This document shows positions 9,131 to 18,618 of a stretch of DNA of 64,000 nt, piece by piece. Every line of letters starts with the position of its first letter. Positions within the stretch are counted from its first letter, which is position 1. The notes below the pieces were generated by a model, which saw nothing but the letters and a program-made list of their open reading frames with translations, was not told where the DNA came from and did not search any database. The translations under genes and the position numbers were made by a program. The DNA is from Olivibacter jilunii (GTDB lineage: Bacteria > Bacteroidota > Bacteroidia > Sphingobacteriales > Sphingobacteriaceae). The stretch lies in NCBI RefSeq assembly GCF_900607235.1, contig NZ_LR027856.1, forward strand, positions 1-64,000, given 5' to 3'.

Positions 9131-9568
9131 ATGAGTAAAGCAATTATAAAAACTGAGAAAGGTGATATGACGGTGCAATTTTATGATAAAGATGCACCTG
9201 GACATGTGGCAAATTTTATTAAACTCGCGAAATCCGGCTTTTATGATGGTACGGTATTTCATCGGGTGATTCCTGATTTTGTGATTCAGGGAGGAGACCC
9301 AACCGGTACGGGAGCAGGGGGGCCGGGATATACGATCGACTGTGAATTAGATGGAGAGAATCAATACCACGATCGCGGTGTATTATCGATGGCTCATCGC
9401 GGTAGAAATACAGGTGGATCGCAATTTTTTATTTGTCATAGCAGAAATAATACCGCTCACCTGGATCGCAATCATACCTGCTTTGGCAAGGTTGTCGAAA
9501 ATGTCGATGTTATTGATGACATCCGTCAGGGAGACAAAATTTTAAGTGTAGAAGTCATTGAGGAATAA
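9131..9568 (+). CDS. Peptidyl-prolyl cis-trans isomerase, cyclophilin type
   Basis: A 145-residue cyclophilin that catalyses proline isomerisation during protein folding. It shows the family signature FHRVIPDFVIQGGDPTGTG (catalytic Arg in FHR), then GVLSMAHRGRNTGGSQFFI and the substrate-pocket HLDRNHTCFGKVVE. No signal peptide is present, so it should be cytosolic, like PpiB. The frame is open a little further upstream from a TTG, but the ATG at 9131 gives MSKAIIKTEKGDM, the usual short N-terminus. DUF5606 follows 33 bases later in the same direction. Confidence 0.93.
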   Translation: MSKAIIKTEKGDMTVQFYDKDAPGHVANFIKLAKSGFYDGTVFHRVIPDFVIQGGDPTGTGAGGPGYTIDCELDGENQYHDRGVLSMAHRGRNTGGSQFFICHSRNNTAHLDRNHTCFGKVVENVDVIDDIRQGDKILSVEVIEE

Positions 9569-9601
9569 GTGATATTGTAAACGTTTTAAAAAGGGATATA
9601 G

Positions 9602-10057
9602 ATGAATTTAAGAGGAATAGTTTCCGTCACAGGACGTCCGGGTTTATTTAAGCTGATAGGACAAAACAAAACAGGTTTCATTTTGGAAAGCCTGGATGAA
9701 AAACGTGTGAAGATTGTTGTTAATATATCAACTGCAAAAATGGCTTCCTTGGAAGATATAACCATTTTTGGAACGGAAGACGATATTAAACTTATCGACA
9801 TTTTTGAAAAAATGAAAGGTCTATCGTCGTTGCCGGATGCAAAGAAAGATAGCGGTGACAAGTTGCGTGCGTTTTTTAATGAAGTTGCGCCGGATCACGA
9901 TGAAGAACGTGTATACTCTTCCGATATTAAGAAAATAATTAACTGGTTTGTCATTTTAAAGGGATTTCCTTTGTTTGATGAAGAAGCTCCTGCTCCGCTT
10001 GATGCTGAAGCTGTAGGGGAGGATAAAAAAGTAGAAAGAGAAGAGCTCGCGAAATAG
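9602..10057 (+). CDS. DUF5606 family protein
   Basis: A 151-residue protein of a small conserved Bacteroidota family. The N-terminus (NLRGIVSVTGRPGLFKLIGQ) and the SLDEKRVKIVVNISTAKMASLEDI segment form an SH3-like small-barrel pattern seen in DUF5606. The middle holds the conserved DIKKIINWFVIL helix, and the C-terminal ~25 residues are acidic and alanine-rich, so probably disordered. Function is unknown. It follows the cyclophilin gene, probably in one transcript, and ends at a strong hairpin. Confidence 0.8.
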   Translation: MNLRGIVSVTGRPGLFKLIGQNKTGFILESLDEKRVKIVVNISTAKMASLEDITIFGTEDDIKLIDIFEKMKGLSSLPDAKKDSGDKLRAFFNEVAPDHDEERVYSSDIKKIINWFVILKGFPLFDEEAPAPLDAEAVGEDKKVEREELAK

Positions 10058-10073
10058 CGATCTGCATCCAATA

Positions 10074-10109
10074 AACGGGGGTGTTCTTTTTAGGCCCCCG
10101 TTACGTTTT
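10074..10109 (+). terminator. Rho-independent terminator after DUF5606
   Basis: AACGGGGG (10074-10081) pairs with CCCCCGTT (10095-10102) around a 13-base loop, followed by a short T-run (GTTTTA). It separates the cyclophilin-DUF5606 unit from the convergent small gene. Confidence 0.7.
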
Positions 10110-10124
10110 AAAGGTAATCGCTGA

Positions 10125-10250
10125 TTAAAGAATGAAAATAATCAATGCGGCTAAAGCAATGCCAATTACAATCATTATCCACATATTTTGACTTTCTTTA
10201 CCGGTATTGATTCCCTTATAGTGATATTTTCTTGTGCTTGGTAATTTCAT
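10125..10250 (-). CDS. Small membrane protein of 41 residues
   Basis: A short open frame with an excellent ribosome-binding site (AAAGGAGGATCTC before ATG). The product starts with a basic, Tyr/His-rich segment (KLPSTRKYHYKGINTGKES) and ends with one hydrophobic helix (MWIMIVIGIALAALIIFIL, residues ~23-41). This is a typical single-span peptide with the N-terminus probably in the cytoplasm. I do not recognise it. The strong Shine-Dalgarno sequence and the hydrophobic tail support it being real. It lies upstream of the terminator hairpin shared with DUF5606. Confidence 0.6.
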   Translation of the reverse strand: MKLPSTRKYHYKGINTGKESQNMWIMIVIGIALAALIIFIL

Positions 10251-10373
10251 GAGATCCTCCTTTACAAAATGGTGAAAACCTGGTAGCTTTGTGATGGGTT
10301 ATTTTACTTAAGTGTTCTACTCCCTCATTTGTTTGATGAAAACTCATCAAAAATTCCATAAAAAAGTAAAAAA

Positions 10374-10850
10374 TTACTCGTGATGATAAGGTTCGCCTCG
10401 AAGAATGCTAAACGCCCTGTATAACTGCTCGACGAAAAATAGGCGAATCATTTGGTGAGAAAAAGTCATGTTGGACAGAGAAAGCTTGTTTTTCTGAGCA
10501 CGGACATATAGGCTGTTATCGAAGCCGTAGGGTCCGCCAATTATGAAGACTAAATGCTGGGTTCCATTCAACATGTGCCTTTCTAAATACTTAGCAAAAT
10601 CAATCGACCGGGGAGCCATTCCTTTCTCGTCTAAAAGGACAATCGTATCTGTTGCGTTCAGTTGTTTTGAAATTTGTTCAGCTTCCTTGGCTTTTTGCTG
10701 ATCAGGGGATAGATGCTTCGTATTCTTAATATCAGGGATAATAGTCATCGAGAAATTTATGTAATGCTTAAGTCTTTGCAGGTATTTGTCAATTCCTGTA
10801 TTTAGATATGACTCATCCGTTTTTCCTATACAAAGCAAGGTGATTTTCAT
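10374..10850 (-). CDS. rlmH: 23S rRNA (pseudouridine-1915 N3)-methyltransferase RlmH
   Basis: Methylates pseudouridine 1915 in helix 69 of 23S rRNA on the 70S ribosome with S-adenosylmethionine. The 158-residue protein has full family length. The SPOUT-type trefoil-knot motifs are present: IVLLDEKGMAPRSIDFA, FIIGGPYGFD and the C-terminal LSLSNMTFSHQMIRLFFVEQLYRAF, ending in RGEPYHHE, as in other RlmH proteins. The start MKITLLCIGKT is typical. It is a single-gene unit. Confidence 0.95.
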   Translation of the reverse strand: MKITLLCIGKTDESYLNTGIDKYLQRLKHYINFSMTIIPDIKNTKHLSPDQQKAKEAEQISKQLNATDTIVLLDEKGMAPRSIDFAKYLERHMLNGTQHLVFIIGGPYGFDNSLYVRAQKNKLSLSNMTFSHQMIRLFFVEQLYRAFSILRGEPYHHE

Positions 10851-11021
10851 TTGTATTCAAGTGTTGCGTGCAGTGCAGCGTTTTATATGCCGTTTTTTAC
10901 GATGTTAAATTTCGTACAATTGGAAATTAATACACAAAATAAAGGATATTAATACACAAATCCCTTTTTTATAAATAATAAATATATTTATTTTTTAATT
11001 TTGCGGAAAATTAATTAATGT

Positions 11022-11095
11022 GAAGGCTTAGGGGCGTTTGCTTCGGGCGTTTTTACAATTGTTAAACCATCGGTGCCAGTCTAAGCGCACCTAAA
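11022..11095 (+). promoter_or_regulatory. Structured 5' leader of the DUF3078 gene (pseudoknot potential)
   Basis: Upstream of DUF3078 a -7-like TAATTTTG (10996-11003) is followed by a GC-richer stretch that stands out from the AT-rich surroundings. GGTGC (11072-11076) can pair with GCACC (11087-11091). The loop between them contains CTAAGC (11081-11086), which is complementary to GCTTAG (11026-11031). The two helices together would make a pseudoknot-like fold. I recognise no known riboswitch; the fold is inferred by eye. Confidence 0.4.
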
Positions 11096-11106
11096 AATCA
11101 TTTCCG

Positions 11107-11997
11107 ATGAAAAAAGTCGTACTGTTAACATCTCTTTTTGTGTCACTTTTATGTTGTCTACATGCACAAGAAACAAATCCTGATTCTATTTGGAAAATTC
11201 ATGGTGAGAATACATTTCTAATCAATCAGAGCACGTTTTCCAACTGGGCTGCAGGAGGAATAAATTCCTTATCGGCCAACTTAGTGCTGAACTATGATTT
11301 CAACTATAAGAAAGATAAATGGAGCTGGGATAACAAAGTTTTAGCGGCATATGGTTTGACCAAACAAAAAGATTTAGGCTGGCGGAAGAATGATGACCGT
11401 ATTTTACTAAACAGCTTATTGGGATATCAGGCTGCGCCTAAGTGGCTATATACTTTCTTTATGAATTTCAACTCGCAGTTTGCAAATGGATACAATTATA
11501 ATGCGGATGGAAGCAGAGAAGCGTTAATTTCTGCCGGATTGGCACCTGCGTACCTGAGTTTTGGCCCTGGTATTGCCTATAAAGAATCGGATAATTTCCG
11601 TTTCAATTTATCACCTGCATCCCCTAGGTTTGTTTTTGTAACTAATCAGGAACTTGCAGATCAAGGGGCCTTTGGAGTTGATCCAGGTAAAAAAAGCCGC
11701 TTTGAATTTGGTGCCTCTTTTGACGCTTACTATCGTAAAAATATCATGGAAAATATCGGCATAGAAAATATCCTACGCTTATACTCTAACTATTTAGAAG
11801 ACCCAAAAAATGTGGATGTCGATTATACGCTCAATATTTTCATGAAGGTCAATCGATTTGTTTCCGTGAATGCCGGCGTTCAAATGATCTATGATGATAA
11901 TACGGATGTTCCAAAAGAAAGGGACGGTGTGAATTACAAAGGAAAAGGTTTACAGGTTAAGCAAATTTTTGGAGCTGGTTTTACCTATAAATTCTAG
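11107..11997 (+). CDS. DUF3078 family outer-membrane protein
   Basis: A 296-residue exported protein. The signal peptide covers residues 1-20 (ending CLHAQ). The mature part begins with WKIHGENTFLINQSTFSNWAAGGINSL (quoted here in part: NQSTFSNWAAGG), the hallmark of Bacteroidota DUF3078 proteins, followed by beta-barrel strands and a C-terminal GAGFTYKF ending in Phe, as outer-membrane barrels do. Function is unknown; members are thought to be outer-membrane proteins. It is preceded by a long leader and followed by its own terminator, so it is monocistronic. Confidence 0.85.
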   Translation: MKKVVLLTSLFVSLLCCLHAQETNPDSIWKIHGENTFLINQSTFSNWAAGGINSLSANLVLNYDFNYKKDKWSWDNKVLAAYGLTKQKDLGWRKNDDRILLNSLLGYQAAPKWLYTFFMNFNSQFANGYNYNADGSREALISAGLAPAYLSFGPGIAYKESDNFRFNLSPASPRFVFVTNQELADQGAFGVDPGKKSRFEFGASFDAYYRKNIMENIGIENILRLYSNYLEDPKNVDVDYTLNIFMKVNRFVSVNAGVQMIYDDNTDVPKERDGVNYKGKGLQVKQIFGAGFTYKF

Positions 11998-12028
11998 ACG
12001 TACATAGAGCCGATATTGGTTTTTTTAC

Positions 12029-12064
12029 ATCCCGAACCGTTAGCTGCAGTTCGGGATTTTTTTA
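12029..12064 (+). terminator. Rho-independent terminator after DUF3078
   Basis: ATCCCGAAC (12029-12037) pairs perfectly with GTTCGGGAT (12049-12057) and is followed by TTTTTTATT. It is a strong intrinsic terminator. Confidence 0.9.
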
Positions 12065-12109
12065 TTTCACCTATCGGTAATTCAATTTTAAGCCTTATCT
12101 TAGAAAGCT

Positions 12110-13927
12110 ATGAATACCCCTATTGTTGCATTTTACCAAGAAAAACGCCAGCTGACACAAGATAAAATCAAGCGCTTTAATCGTATTATTAATCGGCTAT
12201 CTTTCGCCCGATTAGCATTAATTCTAGGAGGAGGTGTAGTTTTATTTAAGGTGGTACAATCAGAAAGTGTCTGGTTGACGCTTATATCTTCTTTTCTGAT
12301 TCTCATTGTATTTATGTGGCTGGTAGCGAAGCAAAGTAAGTTGACCAAAGATAAGGAGGAAGCAGAAGATGATTTAACGATAGTAGAGAATGAGTTGAAT
12401 TGCCAAGCTGGGACGACGAGCATTTATAGTGATGGCGCCGAATTTATTAATGATAAACATGGATATACCAGTGATTTAGATGTTTTTGGAATCAATTCAA
12501 TTTATCACAGAATAAATCGGGCTGCGACAATAGACGGGAGAAGTATGCTAGCTCGTTGGTTGTCTGTCGCAGCAACTGATAAAGAGATTGCAGATCGCCA
12601 GCAAGCGGTGAAAGAACTCGAAGAAGATCCTTCTTGGGGGTTGAACTTTTTAGCTCGATTAGTTTTCGCCCTAAAAGAACAATCTAATTTCAAAGATACC
12701 CTGGTCAGCTATTTGAATAAACCCTATGCCGATTTTGGAAATAGCTTGTTGCGCTTTTATACAAAGGTAGCGCCTTATATTTTGTCAATAAATATTGCCT
12801 TGTCGTTCTTTTATGGGACTCCTTTTTCAAACATTGCCCTGCTTTTGTTTATATTTAATATTTTGCTTACGATGGCCTATGCCGGAAAGGTTTCACAGAT
12901 CGCCGCTGGTATTGGTCGGATGGGAAACTTACTGGAACGTTTTGGAAAGGTATATGAAAGCGTTGAACGTCGAGGATGGCAAGCCGATTTGCTAAAAGAC
13001 GGTTTGCTGTCTAAAGGACAAAAGGAAGGGGAGAAGACCATATCACAAAGCATTAGAGAGCTCGGATCGTTGATTAACAAACTGGACTACCGTTTAAACA
13101 TACTGGTAGCGACTTTTCTGAACGGTATTTTCCTTTGGGACTTTAGGCAAGTCTTCGCCATTTTGGATTGGCGTAAAACCCATCATTATGAGATGGCAAA
13201 GTTGTTTGATGAATTGGCTTGCTTAGAGGCCTTGGTAAGTTTTGCTTTTATAAGGATTAATGATCCTTCGTGGAATTATCCGCGTATTATACCAACCGAT
13301 GCTCATATCCTGCAGGCCGAAGGTCTAAGACATCCGCTCATTCCTACGGTCAGTTCTGTGCCAAATGACTATTCTTTAGATGGTCATCGTCTGGCTTTAA
13401 TCACCGGGTCTAATATGGCGGGGAAGAGCACCTTTCTTCGAACAGTAGGCGCCAATATGGTATTAGCGCTTAGCGGGGCACCCGTTTGTGCGCTGCATTT
13501 AGAGCTTTCAGTAATGCATATTATTACCTACATGCGTATCCGGGATTCATTGAATGAAAGTACTTCAACCTTTAAGGCAGAGCTAGATCGATTGGATATG
13601 ATTCTAAAAGTGGTTAATACGCAAAAGAACACTTTCTTTTTGGTGGACGAAATGTTACGAGGCACCAATTCAGTTGACAAATATTTAGGCTCTAAAGCAG
13701 TTATAGAAAAGCTAATAAAAGACCGGGGGGTTGGTATGGTTGCCACTCATGATCTTCAGTTAGCGAAATTAGAAGACACCAATCCCGGCTATTTGAAAAA
13801 TTATCATTTCGATATACAGGTGATAGAGGGGGAAATGGTTTTCGATTATAAGTTGAAAGAAGGCGCTTGTAAGATTTTCAATGCCTCTATGCTTCTCAAA
13901 AAGATTGGAATTGACATTTCACTTTAA
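12110..13927 (+). CDS. MutS-related ATPase with membrane segments
   Basis: A 605-residue protein with a MutS-type ABC ATPase at its C-terminus: Walker A GSNMAGKSTFLR near residue 432, Walker B FFLVDEMLRGTNS near 508, and the ATHD switch near 545. It lacks the mismatch-binding and connector domains of MutS1. Instead it has hydrophobic helices near residues 30-50, 54-72, 218-236 and 238-256, so it is probably attached to the inner membrane. A MutS core/lever-like region (residues ~120-200 and 265-380) joins the parts. Similar proteins occur widely in Bacteroidota and are annotated as DNA mismatch repair protein MutS, but a role in mismatch repair is doubtful. It is a single gene. Confidence 0.85.
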   Translation: MNTPIVAFYQEKRQLTQDKIKRFNRIINRLSFARLALILGGGVVLFKVVQSESVWLTLISSFLILIVFMWLVAKQSKLTKDKEEAEDDLTIVENELNCQAGTTSIYSDGAEFINDKHGYTSDLDVFGINSIYHRINRAATIDGRSMLARWLSVAATDKEIADRQQAVKELEEDPSWGLNFLARLVFALKEQSNFKDTLVSYLNKPYADFGNSLLRFYTKVAPYILSINIALSFFYGTPFSNIALLLFIFNILLTMAYAGKVSQIAAGIGRMGNLLERFGKVYESVERRGWQADLLKDGLLSKGQKEGEKTISQSIRELGSLINKLDYRLNILVATFLNGIFLWDFRQVFAILDWRKTHHYEMAKLFDELACLEALVSFAFIRINDPSWNYPRIIPTDAHILQAEGLRHPLIPTVSSVPNDYSLDGHRLALITGSNMAGKSTFLRTVGANMVLALSGAPVCALHLELSVMHIITYMRIRDSLNESTSTFKAELDRLDMILKVVNTQKNTFFLVDEMLRGTNSVDKYLGSKAVIEKLIKDRGVGMVATHDLQLAKLEDTNPGYLKNYHFDIQVIEGEMVFDYKLKEGACKIFNASMLLKKIGIDISL

Positions 13928-14261
13928 GTGTGTGAATAACTAACACATTGTGCAAAACTTCGATTAACGCTCGAAGCTTTCAAAGATTATCTTTGTTAGA
14001 AGATCAAGGATATGTTCTTTGAAATACTTAGTCAGCGATTATGTTGTTAATGAATTTCCAATAAAGCACGGGCTTGTAACCATTTTCTAAGCTGTTTCCC
14101 TGGTTTAAAAGCATTTCAAAAGCCGGTACAAGTACTAGATTTCCGCTGAATAAGTAATCATCGTTTCTATTAAATTTTAATTGACGGTTTCTTTGGGTAA
14201 AGGAGATTAGCCGTGAGGACGATTATCTTTTTATAAATGCCTATACATAAAACGTAAAACT
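13928..14261 (+). promoter_or_regulatory. Upstream region of nrdBA with -7 element and hairpins
   Basis: These 334 bases have no convincing gene. CTTCGA (13958-13963) and TCGAAG (13971-13976) form an inverted repeat just after the MutS-like gene. TATCTTTG at 13988-13995 matches the Bacteroidota -7 element, giving a leader of ~260 bases. In it CTTGTAACC near 14070 can pair with GGTACAAG near 14125. Near the end CGT-GAGG-ACG sits inside AGAT...ATCT followed by TTTTT at about 14229, resembling a weak attenuator about 30 bases before nrdB. Clear NrdR boxes were not seen. Confidence 0.35.
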
Positions 14262-15233
14262 ATGAGCCAAGAAAATGAAGTATTGTTAAGAGAAAATAAA
14301 GATCGATTTGTAATCCTTCCGATTAATTATCCGGCGATTTGGGATATGTACAAAAAGCACGAAGCGAGTTTCTGGACGGCTGAAGAAATTGATTTATCCG
14401 GCGACTTAAAGGATTGGGCAAACCTAAATGATGGAGAGCGCCATTTTATATCGCATGTTCTTGCTTTTTTTGCGGCGAGTGATGGGATTGTGAACGAAAA
14501 CCTGGCCATAAATTTTATGAGCGAGGTGCAACTGCCGGAGGCTAGGAGCTTTTATGGATTTCAGATCGCGATGGAGAATATTCATTCTGAAACTTATGCT
14601 CTACTGATCGATACTTATGTAAAAGATCCCGTTGAAAAAGATCGGTTATTCCATGCCATAGAAACGGTTGAATGTGTTAAGAAAAAGGCGGAATGGGCTT
14701 TACGTTGGATTGAAAATGGCTCTTTTGCTGAACGCCTAGTTGCTTTTGCAGCGGTGGAGGGCATTTTCTTCTCCGGTAGTTTTTGCGCTATTTTCTGGCT
14801 AAAAAAGAGAGGGTTGATGCCTGGTTTGACATTTAGTAATGAATTGATTTCACGTGACGAAGGTTTGCATTGCGAATTTGCATGCTTATTGTATAGTATG
14901 TTGGAAGCTAAGCTTCCGAAAGAACGCGTACAGGAGATCATTATTGATGCAGTAGAAATTGAAAAAGAGTTTATAACGGATGCCTTGCCTGTTAAACTTA
15001 TCGGAATGAACGCCGATTTGATGAAGCAGTATATCGAATTTGTGGCCGATAGGTGGTTGGTAGAACTTGGTAATAGCAAATACTATAACGCTACTAATCC
15101 ATTTGATTTTATGGAACTTATATCCCTGCAAGGCAAAACAAATTTCTTTGAGAAACGTGTAGGAGATTATCAGAAGAGCGGCGTTACCGGAGAAAAAGGA
15201 AAAGCCAGCTTTTCTTTGGATGAGGATTTTTAA
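14262..15233 (+). CDS. nrdB: Class I ribonucleotide reductase, small (beta) subunit
   Basis: Holds the di-iron/tyrosyl radical cofactor that starts ribonucleotide reduction. The 323-residue protein is strikingly like eukaryotic R2: [15 protein letters not shown] carries iron ligands and the radical tyrosine (HSETY). Then come [30 protein letters not shown] and [20 protein letters not shown]. The C-terminal FSLDEDF is the tail that docks on the large subunit and resembles the mouse FTLDADF. The presence of the tyrosine argues for a class Ia enzyme. nrdA lies 95 bases downstream. Confidence 0.95.
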   Translation: MSQENEVLLRENKDRFVILPINYPAIWDMYKKHEASFWTAEEIDLSGDLKDWANLNDGERHFISHVLAFFAASDGIVNENLAINFMSEVQLPEARSFYGFQIAMENIHSETYALLIDTYVKDPVEKDRLFHAIETVECVKKKAEWALRWIENGSFAERLVAFAAVEGIFFSGSFCAIFWLKKRGLMPGLTFSNELISRDEGLHCEFACLLYSMLEAKLPKERVQEIIIDAVEIEKEFITDALPVKLIGMNADLMKQYIEFVADRWLVELGNSKYYNATNPFDFMELISLQGKTNFFEKRVGDYQKSGVTGEKGKASFSLDEDF

Positions 15234-15328
15234 TTAAAGCCATCAGCGATCGGAAGTCGGAAATCGGTTTCTGGAAAAAAGAAAATGTTCTAAATACTGA
15301 CAGCTAAAAGCTAATAAAGGAGAAAAAT

Positions 15329-17707
15329 ATGTATGTAATTAAGCGAGATGGACGTTCCGAGTCCGTAAAATTTGACAAGATAACGGCACGAATTGAAAAG
15401 CTGTGCTACGGTTTAAATCCTGATTTAGTGGATCCTATTGATGTTGCACGAAAGGTAATCGAGGGTTTATACGATGGGGTTACCACTTCAGAGCTGGATA
15501 ATTTGGCTGCTGAAACAGCTGCGTCTTTAACCACTAAACACCCGGATTATGCCTTATTGGCCTCTAGAATTGCCGTCTCCAACTTACATAAAAATACAGT
15601 TAAGTCTTTTTCGGAAACGATGAGCTTGCTCTATCATTACATCGACCCGAAAACAGGAAAGCCAGCTCCGTTAATAGCAGATGATGTTTACGAGGTGATT
15701 CAGGCGAATGCCATGGAGCTAGACAGCCATATTATTTACGATCGGGATTTCAGTTTCGATTATTTTGGATTTAAAACGCTGGAAAAGTCGTATCTGTTAA
15801 AGCTGAATGGGAAAATTGCCGAAAGACCACAGCATTTATTTATGCGTGTAGCAGTAGGTATTCATAAACATGATATCGAAAGTGTTATCAAAACCTACGA
15901 CTTGCTGAGTGAACGTTGGTTTACGCATGCAACACCCACACTGTTTAATGCGGGTACACCGAAGCCGCAAATGTCATCTTGTTTCCTGTTGACTATGAAA
16001 GATGATAGTATCGAGGGAATTTATGATACCTTGAAACAAACAGCGAAGATTTCCCAAAGTGCAGGTGGTATTGGATTAAGCATTCATAACGTACGCGCTA
16101 CGGGAGCCTATATCAGTGGTACGAATGGCACAAGTAATGGAATCATCCCCATGTTACGTGTTTTCAATGATACCGCTCGGTACGTTGACCAAGGTGGTGG
16201 TAAACGTAAAGGAGCCTTTGCTATATATCTTGAACCTTGGCACGCAGATGTTTATGATTTTATCGATTTGCGGAAGAACCACGGTAAGGAAGAATTAAGG
16301 GCACGCGATTTATTTTTAGCCCTATGGGTGCCGGATTTATTCATGAAACGCGTGGAAGAGAATGGCGAATGGAGTTTGTTTTCGCCTGATGAAGCTCCAG
16401 GCCTAGCAGAATGCCATGGAGAGGCTTTTGAAAAACTATATGAGCAGTATGAGCGTGAAGGAAGGGCTAGGAAAATAGTAAAGGCACAGGATCTCTGGTT
16501 TGCTATTTTGGATGCCCAGATTGAAACAGGAACCCCTTATCTCTTGTATAAAGATGCGGCTAACGGAAAATCGAATCAGCAAAATCTCGGTACCATCAAG
16601 AGTTCCAATCTATGTACTGAAATTATAGAATATACGTCGGCTGATGAAGTAGCTGTTTGTAACCTGGCTTCTCTTGCTTTACCGAGATATGTAGATAATG
16701 GTGAATTCGATCATCAAAAGTTGTTTGATATCACGTACCAAGTGACCATCAATCTCAACCGTATTATTGATAATAATTATTATCCGGTGGATGAGGCCCG
16801 TAATTCCAATCTTCGTCACCGCCCTGTCGGATTGGGCGTGCAGGGATTAGCAGATACCTTTATATTAATGCGTATGCCTTTTGAAAGCGAGGCTGCGAAG
16901 CAACTTAATAAGGATATTTTTGAGACGATTTACTTTGCAGCAATGACTGCCTCGAAAGATTTGGCAGTGAAAGAAGGCCCCTACGAGAGCTTCAAAGGTT
17001 CCCCACTTTCACAAGGTAAATTCCAGTTTGATTTGTGGAATGTTAAACCGGATAGTGGTAGATGGGACTGGGAAGGCTTACGTAAAGAAATTAAGAAACA
17101 CGGTGTAAGAAATTCGTTGCTGGTTGCACCGATGCCGACAGCATCGACTTCGCAAATATTAGGTAATAATGAGTGTTTTGAACCCTATACCTCTAATATA
17201 TATACCCGTCGGGTATTGAGTGGAGAATTTGTAATTGTTAACAAACATCTTTTACGTGATCTTGTGGAGCTCGGTTTGTGGAATAATGAGATGAAGAACC
17301 GTATTATTGCGGCCAATGGATCTATTCAGGACATCAACGAAATTCCTGCAGATATCAAGGAATTGTACAAGACTGTTTGGGAGATTAAAATGAGAAACAT
17401 CATTGATATGGCTGCCGATAGAGGTGCCTTTATCTGCCAGTCGCAATCACTTAATCTATTCGTTAATACACCTACGACGGCGAAATTAACCTCTATGCAT
17501 TTCTATGCATGGAAAAAGGGGCTTAAGACAGGTATGTATTATCTGCGCACTCAAGCGGCTACGCAAGCAGTTAAGTTTACAGTTGAAAATCAAGCAGGTA
17601 AGAATATGGAACCGGTTATTCCTGCAAAAATAGAATCAGTTCCGGACGATATTCCAACAGGAGCGGTATGCTCAATGGAAGAAGGCTGCATAACCTGCGG
17701 CTCTTAG
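15329..17707 (+). CDS. nrdA: Class I ribonucleotide reductase, large (alpha) subunit
   Basis: Reduces ribonucleoside diphosphates to deoxy forms. The 792-residue protein begins with an ATP-cone allosteric domain ([18 protein letters not shown], residues ~1-90). The barrel has the first redox cysteine (MSSCFLLT near residue 219), [15 protein letters not shown], the thiyl radical site NLCTEI near 429, the second redox cysteine in [10 protein letters not shown], and [15 protein letters not shown]. The mobile C-terminal tail ends with GCITCGS, the CxxC pair that re-reduces the active site. An AAAGGAG ribosome-binding site precedes the ATG. A terminator follows. Confidence 0.96.
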   Translation: MYVIKRDGRSESVKFDKITARIEKLCYGLNPDLVDPIDVARKVIEGLYDGVTTSELDNLAAETAASLTTKHPDYALLASRIAVSNLHKNTVKSFSETMSLLYHYIDPKTGKPAPLIADDVYEVIQANAMELDSHIIYDRDFSFDYFGFKTLEKSYLLKLNGKIAERPQHLFMRVAVGIHKHDIESVIKTYDLLSERWFTHATPTLFNAGTPKPQMSSCFLLTMKDDSIEGIYDTLKQTAKISQSAGGIGLSIHNVRATGAYISGTNGTSNGIIPMLRVFNDTARYVDQGGGKRKGAFAIYLEPWHADVYDFIDLRKNHGKEELRARDLFLALWVPDLFMKRVEENGEWSLFSPDEAPGLAECHGEAFEKLYEQYEREGRARKIVKAQDLWFAILDAQIETGTPYLLYKDAANGKSNQQNLGTIKSSNLCTEIIEYTSADEVAVCNLASLALPRYVDNGEFDHQKLFDITYQVTINLNRIIDNNYYPVDEARNSNLRHRPVGLGVQGLADTFILMRMPFESEAAKQLNKDIFETIYFAAMTASKDLAVKEGPYESFKGSPLSQGKFQFDLWNVKPDSGRWDWEGLRKEIKKHGVRNSLLVAPMPTASTSQILGNNECFEPYTSNIYTRRVLSGEFVIVNKHLLRDLVELGLWNNEMKNRIIAANGSIQDINEIPADIKELYKTVWEIKMRNIIDMAADRGAFICQSQSLNLFVNTPTTAKLTSMHFYAWKKGLKTGMYYLRTQAATQAVKFTVENQAGKNMEPVIPAKIESVPDDIPTGAVCSMEEGCITCGS

Positions 17708-17751
17708 GGTCAGAAAGCGCTTATTCGTATATAGGTCTCTCAAAAAAATGG

Positions 17752-17786
17752 AAAAGCTCCTAAGAATCATCTTGGGAGCTTTTTTA
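17752..17786 (+). terminator. Rho-independent terminator after nrdA
   Basis: AAAAGCTCC (17752-17760) pairs with GGGAGCTTTT (from 17774) around a 13-base loop, with TTTTTT continuing the 3' side. It closes the nrdBA transcript. Confidence 0.85.
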
Positions 17787-17863
17787 GGTAAATTTTTCCC
17801 ATGATGAATAATCAATTTTATATACGGTATTCATCTTGCATATGAAATGCAATTTATCTAAGT

Positions 17864-18088
17864 TTGGAAACCTTGAAATCAACTTTCGTCAAACATGAAA
17901 TTATTCTCTGTGAACGTTGTGGCACCTCGATCGAATGTCGGGCAAACTCGTATTCCAAATGTCAATGCAGCGCCGTGGAGCTGTCTGTCAATGAGGTACA
18001 ATATATAAGTGAACGATACGATAATTGTCTCTGCGCAGCGTGCTTGCAAGCGTTGAAGCAAGAATATATAGAAACGAATGAACTATAA
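17864..18088 (+). CDS. Cysteine-rich CWC family protein
   Basis: A small 74-residue protein with eight cysteines. The order CERCG (residues ~16-20), IECRA, KCQCS and CLCAACLQAL (residues ~56-65) matches the cysteine-rich CWC family, which is found in many bacteria and probably binds metal; its function is unknown. No in-frame ATG exists, so it must start at a TTG (17864 or 17873). The 3' end overlaps the start of the thioesterase gene by 11 bases, which suggests co-transcription. Confidence 0.75.
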   Translation: METLKSTFVKHEIILCERCGTSIECRANSYSKCQCSAVELSVNEVQYISERYDNCLCAACLQALKQEYIETNEL

Positions 18089-18476
18089 AATGACCCTGGA
18101 AGAAAAAATAAAACAATCAGAGACAAGTATTTTTAAAGCTGTTTTTCCTAATACAACGAATCACTATGATACACTATACGGTGGAACGGCTATGGCTTTA
18201 ATGGATGAAGTTGCTTTCATTACCGGAACACGTTTTTGTAGAAAGCGATTGGTCACTGTTTCCTCTGACCGGATTGATTTTACAAAGCCAATACCGGCAG
18301 GTACCATTGTTGAACTCATTGGAAAAGTAGAAAAAGTAGGACGTACAAGTTTAAAAATAGGGGTGGAAATCTTTGTCGAGCAGATGTACGAAGAACATCG
18401 CGAAATCGCTATAAAAGGAACTTTCACTTTCGTAGCAATCGATCAAGATAAGAACCCAATACCTGTTCTAGACTAG
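18078..18476 (+). CDS. Acyl-CoA thioesterase, hotdog fold (YciA/BFIT type)
   Basis: A 132-residue single-hotdog-domain protein that hydrolyses acyl-CoA thioesters. The N-terminal ETSIFKAVFPNTTNHYDTLYGGTAMALMDEVAFI carries the conserved N/HxxxLYGGxxMxxMDE pattern of this family (quoted in parts: HYDTLYGGTAMALMDE). It is followed by VTVSSDRIDFTKPIPAGTIV and GRTSLKIGVEIF. The substrate chain length is not predictable. It overlaps the CWC gene upstream. Confidence 0.88.
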   Translation: MNYKMTLEEKIKQSETSIFKAVFPNTTNHYDTLYGGTAMALMDEVAFITGTRFCRKRLVTVSSDRIDFTKPIPAGTIVELIGKVEKVGRTSLKIGVEIFVEQMYEEHREIAIKGTFTFVAIDQDKNPIPVLD

Positions 18477-18618
18477 CTCCATTTTATATTAGCCATTCGC
18501 TAGGTTTTGCAAGTTCACGATTGCATGCAATCAGTCTCACAATAAATTAATGGCAGCTTATTCCAAAGTTGTCAGGAATATCTTATTTTTAGCGTCTAAA
18601 ATTTTAAGAATACAACGA

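Noticed and set aside
14615-15079. 154-codon open frame antisense to nrdB
   Set aside because: nrdB is certain on the other strand; the product is a Ser/Lys-rich mirror of its codons.
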